Made by a program: the position numbers and the translations under genes
Assembly: GCA_017512025.1 (NCBI GenBank)
Contig: JAFWHH010000012.1
Coordinates: 1-64,000, forward strand
Reading direction: 5' to 3'
DNA: 64,000 bases
From: Clostridia bacterium
Lineage (GTDB): Bacteria; Bacillota; Clostridia; TANB77; CAG-508
The notes under the pieces: generated by a model
What the model was told of the DNA's origin: nothing
Database searches by the model: none
Seen by the model: the letters and a program-made list of their open reading frames with translations, nothing else
Shown here: in pieces, positions 43,924 to 53,560 of the stretch
Layout: each line of letters starts with the position of its first letter
Numbering within the stretch: position 1 is the stretch's first letter

Positions 43924-44085
43924 ATGGATAGTCAAAAGATTAATTGTACAGTTAATTCATGCAAATATAATAATTGTGGAAAGCAATGCGTACTGAAGCA
44001 AATTACAGTTACTCCAATGAACAATTGTAAAACGCAAAAACCTGATGAATCTATGTGCAGTAGCTATGTAAATCATAATTTATAA
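43924..44085 (+). CDS. DUF1540 small cysteine-rich protein
   Basis: An ORF from ATG 43924 to TAA encodes 53 residues, preceded by AAAGGA. Its pattern C-T-V-N-S-C-K-Y-N-N-C followed by C and then ITVTP and further Cys residues matches DUF1540 proteins, small Cys-rich products of Clostridia and Bacilli with a proposed metal-binding role. The gene lies between two terminators. Confidence 0.85.
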   Translation: MDSQKINCTVNSCKYNNCGKQCVLKQITVTPMNNCKTQKPDESMCSSYVNHNL

Positions 44086-44097
44086 AATATAGGATAG

Positions 44098-44129
44098 AAG
44101 AGCAATAATACATTGCTCTTTTATCTTTT
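44098..44129 (+). terminator. Terminator after the DUF1540 gene
   Basis: AAGAGCAAT pairs with ATTGCTCTT around AATAC, followed by TTATCTTTT. Confidence 0.88.
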
Positions 44130-44133
44130 AATC

Positions 44134-45158
<1,025 letters not shown>

Positions 45159-45208
45159 TTAAAAAATTAAGTTGAAGATAAGAATTAATCGTAAAGGAAG
45201 TGATATGT

Positions 45209-45664
45209 ATGAATAAGTTAATTGCTAAAAATCCAAATGCTAGACATAATTACACAATAGAAGATACTATCGAAGCTGGAATAGTTTTAACAGGAACTGA
45301 GATTAAATCTATAAGAGCAGGTAAAGTAAATATGAAGGACAGTTATGCTGGAATAAAAAATGGGGAAGCATATATTTATTCAATGCATATCAGTCCATAT
45401 GAACAAGGTAATATCTTTAACAAAGATCCAATGAGAGATAGAAAGTTACTTTTAAACAAACTTGAAATAACAAGACTATCTGTAAAGATAAAACAAAAGG
45501 GATATTCACTTATTCCAATTAGTATGTACTTTAAAGGTGATATTGTAAAAATAGAGCTTGGTATTGGTAAAGGTAAGAAGCTATTTGATAAGAGAGAAGA
45601 TATTGCTAAAAAAGATGCTGAAAGAAGAATGAAACAAGCACAAAGTGAAAAGAATAATTATTAA
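45209..45664 (+). CDS. smpB: SsrA-binding protein SmpB
   Basis: SmpB delivers tmRNA to stalled ribosomes. ATG 45209 gives 151 residues. Motifs are [29 protein letters not shown], and the Lys-rich C-terminal tail ([21 protein letters not shown]). No ssrA gene is visible next to it. The spacing from fba is 50 bp with only an A/T hairpin between. Confidence 0.96.
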   Translation: MNKLIAKNPNARHNYTIEDTIEAGIVLTGTEIKSIRAGKVNMKDSYAGIKNGEAYIYSMHISPYEQGNIFNKDPMRDRKLLLNKLEITRLSVKIKQKGYSLIPISMYFKGDIVKIELGIGKGKKLFDKREDIAKKDAERRMKQAQSEKNNY

Positions 45665-45673
45665 TAATAAAGT

Positions 45674-45702
45674 AAAAACGACTCGTCTGAGTCGTTTTTC
45701 AG
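45674..45702. terminator. Bidirectional terminator between smpB and the minus-strand gene
   Basis: AAAAACGACTC pairs perfectly with GAGTCGTTTTT around GTCT. T-runs occur on both strands and the genes on either side converge. Confidence 0.9.
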
Positions 45703-45749
45703 TTCTTTAATACGTTTTATTCTATTATTTTATCGTTTTTGTTCTTATT

Positions 45750-46139
45750 TTACTTTCTGGATTGAGCAATAAAGTACCAGAATATTGCTACAATTGCTAC
45801 GACAACCATACCAATTACGATCCATGCCCACATAGTAGGATTCATTAGATTATCTGCTGCTTTATCTGTCTCTACAGCTGTTTTTTGTGCTGTTTGTTCT
45901 GCAGCAGATTTCATTGCTTCTCCAGCTTTTCCTGTCATGTCGCCCACAGCATTAGTGGCATCCTTACTTTTGGTGGTAATATTTCTGGCCGTATCTTCTA
46001 TACCTTTTTCAGAATCTTTTACCATATTTCCTATACTATTACCGATAGCTTTCATATTATCATTTTCAGCGAAGACATAAATTGGTATAGCTAAAAGTAG
46101 CATAAGTACAATTGAAATTGAAAATATTATTTTTTTCAT
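45750..46139 (-). CDS. Secreted amphipathic-repeat protein with C-terminal membrane anchor
   Basis: The 129-residue protein has a signal peptide (cleavage near VFA-E), then a long Ala/Lys/Asp/Thr-rich amphipathic helix (about 30-100). This region resembles LEA or YtxH-type sequences. A membrane segment (MWAWIVIGMVVVAIVAIFWYF) and a short basic tail follow. It may be a cell-envelope stress protein; the role is not known. AGGAGG lies before its start, and a palindrome ACTAAGCTTAGT (46159-46170) sits 20 bases upstream. Confidence 0.72.
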   Translation of the reverse strand: MKKIIFSISIVLMLLLAIPIYVFAENDNMKAIGNSIGNMVKDSEKGIEDTARNITTKSKDATNAVGDMTGKAGEAMKSAAEQTAQKTAVETDKAADNLMNPTMWAWIVIGMVVVAIVAIFWYFIAQSRK

Positions 46140-46208
46140 AAAATATCCTCCTTAATAAACTAAGCTTAGTATGCTCTTATTTAGTATGAACGGAGAATAT
46201 AATTTTAT

Positions 46209-46246
46209 ACAAAAAAATAACCAATTAAGTTCTTCTTAATTGGTTA
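46209..46246 (-). terminator. Minus-strand terminator after the 46254 gene
   Basis: CCAATTAAG pairs perfectly with CTTAATTGG around TTCTT (plus-strand reading), with a T-run on the minus strand. Confidence 0.85.
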
Positions 46247-46253
46247 TTAATTT

Positions 46254-46550
46254 TTATTTTTTTAAACGTGTAAATATTGCAAGTGCAAGTAATATTAATA
46301 CTATGCCAACTGCGATAAGTAATATGTTTATAATATTAGGTATTGAAAAAATCTCGTTTTCTGCAGATGATGATGTACTAACAGTTGTTGAGATTTGACT
46401 TGTTGGTTGTGTGCTTGGAGTAGTTGTTTGATTTTGTGTAGTTTGATTTGCTGTTGTTACAGTATTATCTGCACGTACAACACTGCAAAGTCCAAAACAT
46501 GCAAATGTTAATATAAATAGTGTTATTATTATTTTAGAAAAATATTTCAT
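46254..46550 (-). CDS. Secreted Thr/Gln/Ser-rich protein with membrane anchor
   Basis: The start is the ATG at 46550, with GGAGGT before it on the minus strand, giving 98 residues. It has a signal peptide (cleavage near VRA-D), then a low-complexity Thr/Gln/Ser/Pro stalk (about 30-65), and a C-terminal membrane segment ending RLKK. The same layout as the next minus-strand gene suggests a small surface protein. No known function. Confidence 0.72.
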   Translation of the reverse strand: MKYFSKIIITLFILTFACFGLCSVVRADNTVTTANQTTQNQTTTPSTQPTSQISTTVSTSSSAENEIFSIPNIINILLIAVGIVLILLALAIFTRLKK

Positions 46551-46670
46551 ATTATTACCTCCAAATAAATTCAATAAATACAATATGCTATTATAATAAC
46601 ATAAAATAATAAAAAAAGTCTATATAAAATGAAAATAATATGATAGAATCTAAAAAAAAGGAGGGCTATT

Positions 46671-48416
46671 ATGAGTAAGCCACATAGCAAATTGTATAAT
46701 AAAACAAATTATGCCGATATTAGAGAGGTTATACAAGATGGAATTGAGAAATATTCAAATTGTATTGCTTTTACTATCAAGAATAAAATTGGCAAGGATG
46801 TAGAATACAAAGATGTAACATACAAGGAGCTTGGAGAAGATATAAATAATCTTGGTTCAGGTTTATTAAAGCTTGGATTAAAAGATAAGAAAGTAGCAAT
46901 TATTGGGCCAAACACATACGAGTGGGCTCTTTCATATATTTCAGTATTATATGGTGTTGGAGTTGTAGTACCATTAGATAAAGGTCTTCCAAATCAAGAA
47001 ATCGAGGACTCAGTTATTAGAGGCGATGCTGAAGTTATTATCTTTGATCAAAAATATATAGAGGTTGTAAAAGAAATAAAAGAGAAGAATAATTCTAAAA
47101 TAAAGAATTATATTTGTATGCAAGATATTAATGAAAAAGAAGATTGGATGAGAACTATATCTGAAGTTAAAGACCTTGGAAAAAAAGAGATAGAAAAAGG
47201 AAATAGAGAATTCTTTAATCTAGAAATAAACAACGAAAAAGCAAGTATTATTCTTTTTACATCTGGAACAACATCTCAATCTAAAGCTGTAATGTTATCA
47301 CATAAGAATATTGCATCAGATATTAATTCTTTAAATGCTGCTGAAAAACTATATTCTACAGATGTTAATATGCAAATGCTTCCATTTCATCATACATTTT
47401 CTTCAACAGGAATTATATTAATGCTTAATAATGGTGTAAGAAATGTATTTTGTGATGGATTAAGATACATCCAAAGTAATATGAAAGAATACAAAGTATC
47501 TGTATTTGTTTGTGTTCCACTTATTCTTGAAGCAATGCATAAAAGAATAATGGCAGAAATAAGAAAACAAGGAAAAGAAAAATCTGTTAATTTTGCTAAA
47601 AAGCTTAGCAAGTTTTTATTAAGATTTAAGATTGATATTAGAAAAAAATTATTCAAACAAATCTTAGATAACTTTGGTGGGAATATGAGATTTGTAGTAA
47701 GTGGAGCTGCTGCAATTGACAAACAAGTTGCAGAGGACTTTAATACATGGGGAATATTAACTGTTCAAGGATATGGTTTAACAGAAACATCTCCAGTTGT
47801 ATGTGGAGAAAATGCTAAATTTATTAGATATGGTTCAGTTGGATTACCACTTGATGATATTACAGTAAAAATAGATAATCCAGATGAAAAAGGAATTGGT
47901 GAGTTTTTAGTCAAGGGTCCAAATGTAATGCTTGGATATTACAAAAACGAAGAAGCTACAAAAGAAGCTTTAGCTGATGGATGGTATCATACAGGAGATC
48001 TCGGATATAGAGATAAGGATGGATATTTATTTATTACAGGCAGAAAGAAAAATGTAATAGTTTTCAAGAATGGAAAGAATGTATTTCCAGAGGAGTTAGA
48101 AGAACTTGTAGATAAACTTCCATATGTTTCTGAATCACTTGTATTTGGGTATCCAAAAGATGATGATTTAATAGTGTCAGTTAAGATCGTTTATGATGAG
48201 AACTATGTTAAACTAAATATGAACAATATATCTGAAGAGGAGCTTAAAGAAAAAGCTTGGGAAGATATTAAAGAAATTAATCAAGAAGTTCCAAAATATA
48301 AACACATGAAGAAGATAATACTAACTAAAGAGCCTATGATTAAGACAACGACTGCAAAAGTAAAAAGGTTTGAGGAAATTAAACAAATTGTTGATAATAA
48401 ATTATTAGATGATTAG
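46671..48416 (+). CDS. AMP-dependent acyl-CoA synthetase/ligase
   Basis: The 581-residue ANL-family enzyme would activate a fatty or aromatic acid to its CoA ester. It has the phosphate loop FTSGTTSQSKAVMLSH, QGYGLTETSPVV, GWYHTGDLGYRDKDGYLFITGRKKN and a C-terminal lysine near TTTAKVKR. It resembles long-chain acyl-CoA synthetases more than acetyl-CoA synthetase. Chain-length preference is not readable. It heads an operon with rdgB and rusA. Confidence 0.9.
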   Translation: MSKPHSKLYNKTNYADIREVIQDGIEKYSNCIAFTIKNKIGKDVEYKDVTYKELGEDINNLGSGLLKLGLKDKKVAIIGPNTYEWALSYISVLYGVGVVVPLDKGLPNQEIEDSVIRGDAEVIIFDQKYIEVVKEIKEKNNSKIKNYICMQDINEKEDWMRTISEVKDLGKKEIEKGNREFFNLEINNEKASIILFTSGTTSQSKAVMLSHKNIASDINSLNAAEKLYSTDVNMQMLPFHHTFSSTGIILMLNNGVRNVFCDGLRYIQSNMKEYKVSVFVCVPLILEAMHKRIMAEIRKQGKEKSVNFAKKLSKFLLRFKIDIRKKLFKQILDNFGGNMRFVVSGAAAIDKQVAEDFNTWGILTVQGYGLTETSPVVCGENAKFIRYGSVGLPLDDITVKIDNPDEKGIGEFLVKGPNVMLGYYKNEEATKEALADGWYHTGDLGYRDKDGYLFITGRKKNVIVFKNGKNVFPEELEELVDKLPYVSESLVFGYPKDDDLIVSVKIVYDENYVKLNMNNISEEELKEKAWEDIKEINQEVPKYKHMKKIILTKEPMIKTTTAKVKRFEEIKQIVDNKLLDD

Positions 48417-48425
48417 GAGAAAAAG

Positions 48426-49016
48426 ATGATTTCTAAAATAATTGTTGCAAGTAATAATAAAAATAAAATTAGAGAAATAAAAGCAAAGCTTGCTGATATG
48501 GATATTGAGGTTTTATCTCAAAGAGAAGCTGGATTTGATATTGAAGTTGATGAAACTGGTACAACATTTGAAGAAAACTCTATGCTTAAAGCTAAAGCAA
48601 TTTATGAATTAGCAAAAGCTCCTGTTATAGCAGATGATGGTGGACTAGAAGTGGATTTCTTGAATGGAGAGCCAGGAGTATATTCTGCTAGATTCTGTGG
48701 TCCAGATGCTACTGATAGGGATAAATATATGAAGATATTGGAATTATTAAAAGATGTTCCAGATGATAAACGTACAGCTAGATTTAGATGTGTTATAAGT
48801 TACATCGATGAAGAAGGAAAAGAGCATGCTTTTGAGGGTATATGCAATGGTAAAATTGCGCATGAACCAATGGGAGAAGATGATTTTGGATATGATCCAA
48901 TATTTATGGTTGGAGATAAATCTTTTGCCCAAATTAGTCAGGATGAAAAAAATAAAATTAGTCATCGTGGAAGAGCTATTGATAAATGGGTTGCATACCT
49001 AAAAGATGTAAAATAA
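48426..49016 (+). CDS. rdgB: dITP/XTP pyrophosphatase (RdgB/HAM1)
   Basis: The enzyme removes deaminated purine nucleotides (dITP, XTP). The 196-residue protein has IVASNNKNKIREIK, the catalytic VIADDGGLEVD, and FGYDPIFMV with SHRGRAIDKW, the family signatures. It follows the ligase gene by 9 bp, with GGAG before the start. Confidence 0.96.
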   Translation: MISKIIVASNNKNKIREIKAKLADMDIEVLSQREAGFDIEVDETGTTFEENSMLKAKAIYELAKAPVIADDGGLEVDFLNGEPGVYSARFCGPDATDRDKYMKILELLKDVPDDKRTARFRCVISYIDEEGKEHAFEGICNGKIAHEPMGEDDFGYDPIFMVGDKSFAQISQDEKNKISHRGRAIDKWVAYLKDVK

Positions 49017-49038
49017 TTAGCAATGGAGATGAGTACAA

Positions 49039-49449
49039 ATGATATATGAATTTGAAGTACCGGGAAAGATAATTGGAAAAGGAAGGCCAAGACTTAATAG
49101 CTATACGGGAGCTGTATATACACCAACAAGAACAAAAGACTATGAGACTTTGGTTGAACAATATTTTTTATTAAAATATCCAAGATTTAAACCGTTTGAA
49201 GGAAGAGTACACGTTGAGATTGAGGCAAATTTTGAAGTACCAAAATCTGCAAAAAAAGCCGATAAAGAGTTAATGCTTGAGAACAAAATCAATCCAACTA
49301 AAAAACCAGATATTGATAATATTGTAAAGATTGTTTTAGATGCTATGAATGGTATAGCATTTAAGGATGATACACAAATTACTAAACTTCAAGTTGAAAA
49401 AATATATTCTGAAAATGAATGTGTAAAAGTTCGAATAAGTGAATACTAA
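49039..49449 (+). CDS. rusA: RusA-family crossover junction endodeoxyribonuclease
   Basis: RusA proteins cleave Holliday junctions as dimers; they are common in phages. The 136-residue protein has GKIIGKGRPRLN and the catalytic Asp motif KPDIDNIVKIVLDAMNGIAFKDD. Here it is the last gene of a metabolic operon (22 bp after rdgB) with host-like codons, so it seems resident rather than freshly prophage-borne. Confidence 0.9.
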   Translation: MIYEFEVPGKIIGKGRPRLNSYTGAVYTPTRTKDYETLVEQYFLLKYPRFKPFEGRVHVEIEANFEVPKSAKKADKELMLENKINPTKKPDIDNIVKIVLDAMNGIAFKDDTQITKLQVEKIYSENECVKVRISEY

Positions 49450-49452
49450 TTT

Positions 49453-49481
49453 AAAGACATGCTTGGCATGTCTTTTTTTAT
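49453..49481 (+). terminator. Terminator after rusA
   Basis: AAAGACATGC pairs with GGCATGTCTTT around TT, followed by TTTTA. Confidence 0.87.
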
Positions 49482-49497
49482 CGATTAAGGTTTTATT

Positions 49498-49575
49498 ATG
49501 GATACAAAAAATTGTAATATATCTGACATTTCTGAATACTATTATAAGGAAATGAAAGAGGTGTGTGGTGAATAA
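49498..49575 (+). CDS. Short ORF overlapping a membrane-protein gene
   Basis: ATG 49498 to TAA encodes 25 residues, with TAAGG eight bases before it. It overlaps the next ORF by 11 bases, which suggests translational coupling or chance. No family is recognised. Confidence 0.35.
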   Translation: MDTKNCNISDISEYYYKEMKEVCGE

Positions 49576-49849
49576 AATTAAATTGATGTTTTTCATAATG
49601 TGTCTTGTAATCTTATTACAGTATTTTGCATGTATTGGATGTAGAAGTGAGCTATATGTAGATTATATATTTGGACAAGCTGACATTGGGATTATAAGGG
49701 AATCAAATTTAATCAATGAAGGTAATATAAAATACATAAATAAAAAATCACTTTATTCTGGATCAATTAATATTATAGAAAAATACCTTACTATATATAT
49801 GATTTTATATATTCTAAGTTATTATATAAAAGTCAGAAACATTAGTTAA
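49565..49849 (+). CDS. Small membrane protein
   Basis: Starting at GTG 49565 or 49568, with GAAAGAGG before it, the frame encodes about 94 residues. An N-terminal membrane segment (about 5-24) is followed by a polar loop with two cysteines in FACIGCR and a second membrane segment near the end. No family is recognised. It lies before a GT-C type membrane glycosyltransferase and could belong to the same unit. Confidence 0.5.
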   Translation: MVNKIKLMFFIMCLVILLQYFACIGCRSELYVDYIFGQADIGIIRESNLINEGNIKYINKKSLYSGSINIIEKYLTIYMILYILSYYIKVRNIS

Positions 49850-49928
49850 TAAATTTAGACTAGTTTATAAAAAAATATTATGGTAGAATAATGGCATACA
49901 AAAAGAAGAAATGTAAGAGGAATAAATT

Positions 49929-51383
49929 ATGGATAAGAAAGCTTTTAAAGGTAAGTTAATAAAGTTTGGATTTATCATATCAGTAGTCTTATTTATTGTA
50001 CCATCTATAGTGTATTTTATAAGAAATGGTAATTTGGCATATGTTGATAGCAACCTGGAATATAAATTTTTACTAGATGGTAACATAGATAGTAGTTTTC
50101 ATATGTGGACGTATCTAGCTGTTATTATTCTAATGGTTATTTTTTATACACTAATTATAAAGAAAAGAAGAGAGCTATTTAAAAGCATAAAGGATGTATA
50201 CAAATACATAATTTTGATTTCGGCTATATGTGTAATTAGCCTTCCTTTTATGAGCTCTGATGTTTATTATTATCTTGGTATTGGTAGATTAGCTTCTAAA
50301 TATAATCAGAATCCATATTATACGGATATGAAGAGCTACATTGATGATAATAATATTAATATAAATGATGATTCTGTAATGGAAACTGGATATAAGAACT
50401 ATTGGGCCAATACGACAGTTGTTTATGGTGCCCTTTGGAGTATGATTTGTGCAGCAGTAGCTTTTTTCTCATTTGGCAGTCTAAATGCAGGAATTCTAAT
50501 ATTTAAAATATTAAATGTTTTGATTCATATCTTCAATTGTGTATTACTATACAAGCTTTCAAAGAAAAAAATATTCCCATTACTGTATGGACTAAATCCG
50601 TTTGTACTTATTGAGGGGATTGTTAATGTACATAATGATATATATATGGTTTTCTTTATATTATTGGCTTTATATATGCTTCGAGAAAAGAAAAATATTA
50701 TATTAAGTATATTATTTGTTGCATTTGCAACACTAATTAAATACGTAGCAATATTATTGCTGCCACTGATAATAATTTATTACTACAAAGAAGAGACTCT
50801 TGGAAAAAGAATTCTTAAATGTGTTTCATGGGGTATATTATTTATATTGTTTATAATTATTCCATATTTATTGTATATAAGAGATATCAACGTGTTCTAC
50901 GGTTTAGTAGTTCAACAAAAAAGATTTGCAAAGGGAATCTATTGTTATCTTATGGTTAGATATCCAGATAAAAAGGTTATAGTTCAGTATATAAGAAGTA
51001 TTTTTGCATATTTATTTGTTACCACATATACAATAATATGTGCTAGACTAATAACTAATAAAGACATAAAATGGCGTATAGAGATTAGAAGAATCTTTAT
51101 AATACTATTATTCTTCTTGATGTTTATGATTACTAATTTTCAACCATGGTATTTTATTTGGTTATCAACAGTACTGATATGGCAAAGAGCAGATAATATT
51201 AAAATAATAAATCAAATGCAAATTGCTTTGCTAATTGCAGATAGTGTCTTCGTTCGATACTCTGAGCATTATATGTATGTTAAGCAATTTTTTGGAACTT
51301 TCGTTATATTAACATTGGTATGTATGTTTGGAAACGTATTAGTTAGATTATTTAAACAAAGAAAAATAAATGCTAAAAATTGA
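49929..51383 (+). CDS. GT-C fold polyprenol-linked mannosyltransferase-like membrane protein
   Basis: The 484-residue protein has about eleven membrane segments. Its first external loop carries MSSDVYYYLGIGRLASKYNQNPYYTD, where the acidic S-D motif and the N-P-Y match MptB-type alpha-1,6-mannosyltransferases and related GT-C enzymes that use polyprenol-phosphate sugars. The sugar donor and acceptor are unknown; an extracytoplasmic glycan is likely. Ribosome site AAGAGG. Confidence 0.75.
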   Translation: MDKKAFKGKLIKFGFIISVVLFIVPSIVYFIRNGNLAYVDSNLEYKFLLDGNIDSSFHMWTYLAVIILMVIFYTLIIKKRRELFKSIKDVYKYIILISAICVISLPFMSSDVYYYLGIGRLASKYNQNPYYTDMKSYIDDNNININDDSVMETGYKNYWANTTVVYGALWSMICAAVAFFSFGSLNAGILIFKILNVLIHIFNCVLLYKLSKKKIFPLLYGLNPFVLIEGIVNVHNDIYMVFFILLALYMLREKKNIILSILFVAFATLIKYVAILLLPLIIIYYYKEETLGKRILKCVSWGILFILFIIIPYLLYIRDINVFYGLVVQQKRFAKGIYCYLMVRYPDKKVIVQYIRSIFAYLFVTTYTIICARLITNKDIKWRIEIRRIFIILLFFLMFMITNFQPWYFIWLSTVLIWQRADNIKIINQMQIALLIADSVFVRYSEHYMYVKQFFGTFVILTLVCMFGNVLVRLFKQRKINAKN

Positions 51384-51541
51384 CAGAAATTACTAAGGAT
51401 GTTAAAATATTAGTGTAGCATTTCAATTCGTCCATTCGCGTGATGCTACCTTAAGGAATTATAATAAAGAATGTTATAGAATCTTTCTTTATGAATGGCA
51501 AAAATTTAAACCATAGCAAAATTATGGTTGTTTTTGCTGTT
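51380..51541 (+). promoter_or_regulatory. Promoter and attenuator-like leader before a methyltransferase
   Basis: TTGACA (51380-51385, overlapping the upstream stop) and TAAAAT (51403-51408) are 17 bases apart. The leader has GTAGCAT (51415-51421) with ATGCTAC (51443-51449). It then has a terminator, AACCATA / TATGGTT with GTTTTTG (51509-51535), about 60 bases before the methyltransferase start. An ORF without a ribosome site overlaps the terminator (51491-51577). Confidence 0.6.
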
Positions 51542-51595
51542 GATGAAGGGAGGTTCTTTTTGTATACAACCAAATAAATAATAAGGAGAAAAAAT

Positions 51596-52351
51596 ATGAA
51601 AAAAGATGAATTAGAATTTTATGAGAATGTAGGAGACTGGGACTTTTCAATGATAAAGTGTGAAGAAGAAATTTTAACAGAGTGGGACTTCTACAAGAAA
51701 ATTGAAGAAAACACAAATGAAAAATCACTATGTCTGGATCTTGGATGCGGTGGAGGAGAAAAGGTATTAAAAAACTATCCAAAAGTTGGAATGGTAATTG
51801 CAACTGATTTTTCGCCAGAGATGGTAAAAACTGCAAATGAAAATTTAAAAAGCTATCCTGAAAAAAGAGCTAAGTTTTTAGAAATGGACAATTTAAAAAT
51901 GACATTTCCAAATGGAATGTTTGATTTAGTATCTGCAAGACACACAATAATTGATTGTTACCAAATCCGTGAGTGTTTAAAAGATGGAGGAGTACTTGTA
52001 GTTCGTGGTGTTGACAAAGATGATTGTCTAGAATTAAAGAAAATTTTTGGAAGAGGACAAGGAATGTACGACAAAATTGCAATTTCAGATTTAGACTATG
52101 CAAACATGAGAGAAGCAGGTTACTCTGAGATAGAAAAAGTTGAGATACTTGTAAACGAGTACTACCAAACAGAGGCTGATTTAATGGCACTACTTTTAAA
52201 GACACCAATTCTTGAAAAACAAAAAGAAAATGGTGAAATGGAGATGCCTCCAATTGAAAAAGAATTATTTGACGAGTACGTAAAGAAATTCAAGACTAAA
52301 AAAGGAATTCTTTTAAAAAGAAAATATTATGGAATAATTGCAAAAAAGTAA
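51596..52351 (+). CDS. Class I SAM-dependent methyltransferase
   Basis: The 251-residue protein has motif I LDLGCGGGEKVL, an acidic loop (ATDFSPEMV), post-I LEMDNLKMTFPNGMFDLV and a conserved RHTIIDCYQIRECLKDGGVLV. This fits methyltransferases of the UbiE/YerC type with small-molecule substrates. The substrate is unknown. It lies behind an attenuator-like leader, so it may be conditionally expressed. Confidence 0.85.
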   Translation: MKKDELEFYENVGDWDFSMIKCEEEILTEWDFYKKIEENTNEKSLCLDLGCGGGEKVLKNYPKVGMVIATDFSPEMVKTANENLKSYPEKRAKFLEMDNLKMTFPNGMFDLVSARHTIIDCYQIRECLKDGGVLVVRGVDKDDCLELKKIFGRGQGMYDKIAISDLDYANMREAGYSEIEKVEILVNEYYQTEADLMALLLKTPILEKQKENGEMEMPPIEKELFDEYVKKFKTKKGILLKRKYYGIIAKK

Positions 52352-52406
52352 TGTAACTATGGTATAATACAGACGTAAAAGAAAGCACAATCTTTAGGAG
52401 ACGGAT

Positions 52407-52943
52407 ATGGAATATTTTGATGTATTAAATGAGCTTGGTGAATTTACTGGAAGAGTGGAAAGCAGAGATGTGTGTCATGAAGAAGGTTTATGGCATAGAG
52501 CGATATATGGTTTCATTATAAATGAAAATGGAGATGTGTTACTTCAAAAAAGAAGTAAGACTAAAAAGCTATGGCCAGACTTATGGGATATAACAGCTGG
52601 TGGTCATGTTCTTACCGGGGAATTCGGTGAGCAAGCATTAATTCGAGAAGTAAAAGAAGAGCTTGGAATTGATATTACTTCTGATGAGGTAAAATACTTG
52701 GTAGGATCAACTTCTATTAATGAAAAAGGAAATATTATAAATAAGCATTTTAATGAATGCTATTTAATAAAAAAAGATGTTGATATTAAGGACATTACTT
52801 TGCAAGCAGAGGAAGTATCAGATATTAAATGGTTTTCTAAAGAAGAAATACTAGAACGTATAGATAATGGTTATGATGGTCTAACAGAAAAATCTGGACC
52901 ATGGAATTTCTTAAAAAAATATTATGAATATTTAAATAAATGA
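52407..52943 (+). CDS. NUDIX hydrolase
   Basis: The 178-residue protein has the NUDIX box G-G-H-V-L-T-G-E ... REVKEELGI. Its opening, MEYFDVLNELGEFTGRVESRDVCHEEGLWHRAI, is that of the YfcD/isopentenyl isomerase-like subgroup. A nucleotide or isoprenoid diphosphate may be the substrate; this is not decidable here. A -10 with TGGTATAAT lies about 40 nt upstream. Confidence 0.87.
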   Translation: MEYFDVLNELGEFTGRVESRDVCHEEGLWHRAIYGFIINENGDVLLQKRSKTKKLWPDLWDITAGGHVLTGEFGEQALIREVKEELGIDITSDEVKYLVGSTSINEKGNIINKHFNECYLIKKDVDIKDITLQAEEVSDIKWFSKEEILERIDNGYDGLTEKSGPWNFLKKYYEYLNK

Positions 52944-52962
52944 TTTAAAGGAGGACTTTATT

Positions 52963-53352
52963 ATGCAAGAGAAGAAGGTATTATGGAATGATAGAAAGAG
53001 AATTATATTTGGATTACCTTGGACATTTACTAAATATAAATTAACTGAGGAAAAGCTAACAATCCAAACAGGATTCTTAAATATCAGACAAGAGGAAATT
53101 AGATTGTATAGAATTATGGATGTTACATTAAATAGAACACTTGGACAGAGAATATTTAAGCTTGGAACAATACATTGTTGCTCTGCAGATAAAAGTACTC
53201 CTGAATTTGATATAAAGAATATTAAAAATTCTGAAGCGGTTAAAGAGCTATTATCTGATAAGGTTGAGCAAGAGCGTCAAAGAAAGAGAGTTTCTAGCAA
53301 AGAATATATGGTTGCAGATGATGATTATGACGATGACGATGTACATTATTAG
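52963..53352 (+). CDS. Bacterial PH-domain (bPH2-like) protein
   Basis: The 129-residue protein has the pattern FTKYKLTEEKLTIQTGFLNIRQEEIRLYRIMDV...GQRIFKLGTI, typical of bPH2 (YdbT/YdbS-like) domains. An acidic tail of Asp residues follows. Unlike YdbS it has no N-terminal membrane helices. It follows the NUDIX gene by 19 bp. Confidence 0.8.
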   Translation: MQEKKVLWNDRKRIIFGLPWTFTKYKLTEEKLTIQTGFLNIRQEEIRLYRIMDVTLNRTLGQRIFKLGTIHCCSADKSTPEFDIKNIKNSEAVKELLSDKVEQERQRKRVSSKEYMVADDDYDDDDVHY

Positions 53353-53398
53353 TAAAATATGATATAATAGTTAAAATTTATTTTAAGGAGAAAACGAA

Positions 53399-53473
53399 AT
53401 GAACAGAAAATGGGATTTAGAAGGAAAGTTAAAACACAGAGGCTTCGGCTGCCAAGCTATTACAGCGAGATAA
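53399..53473 (+). CDS. Leader peptide of the ABC-F gene
   Basis: AAGGAG followed by ATG 53399 opens a 24-codon ORF (MNRKWDLEG ... ITAR) that ends within the 5' arm of the long hairpin at 53464-53526. Translation of its last codons would block that hairpin. This matches the leader-peptide attenuation used by antibiotic-inducible ABC-F genes such as msrD or vmlR. Confidence 0.65.
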   Translation: MNRKWDLEGKLKHRGFGCQAITAR

Positions 53474-53526
53474 CGCTATATAGGTTGTAATAGTTTATAT
53501 TTAGTATATAGCGGTTATATCTCGCT
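53457..53526 (+). promoter_or_regulatory. Attenuator with mutually exclusive hairpins
   Basis: CTATTACA (53457-53464) pairs perfectly with TGTAATAG (53486-53493). Alternatively AGCGAGATA (53464-53472) and CGCTATATA (53474-53482) pair perfectly with TATATAGCG (53505-53513) and TATCTCGCT (53518-53526). The two structures cannot form together. The long stem is followed by TATTAAAAT, only weakly U-rich, so it may act on transcription or translation. Confidence 0.65.
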
Positions 53527-53560
53527 TATTAAAATAAAGTAATGGTAAGGAGATATAATA

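Noticed and set aside
45885..46094. Plus-strand ORF opposite the 45750 gene
   Set aside because: It is a shadow of the minus-strand gene, which has the ribosome site and signal peptide.
45750..46550. The two minus-strand membrane proteins as cassettes
   Set aside because: They have host-like A+T-rich composition, so they do not share the cassette signature.
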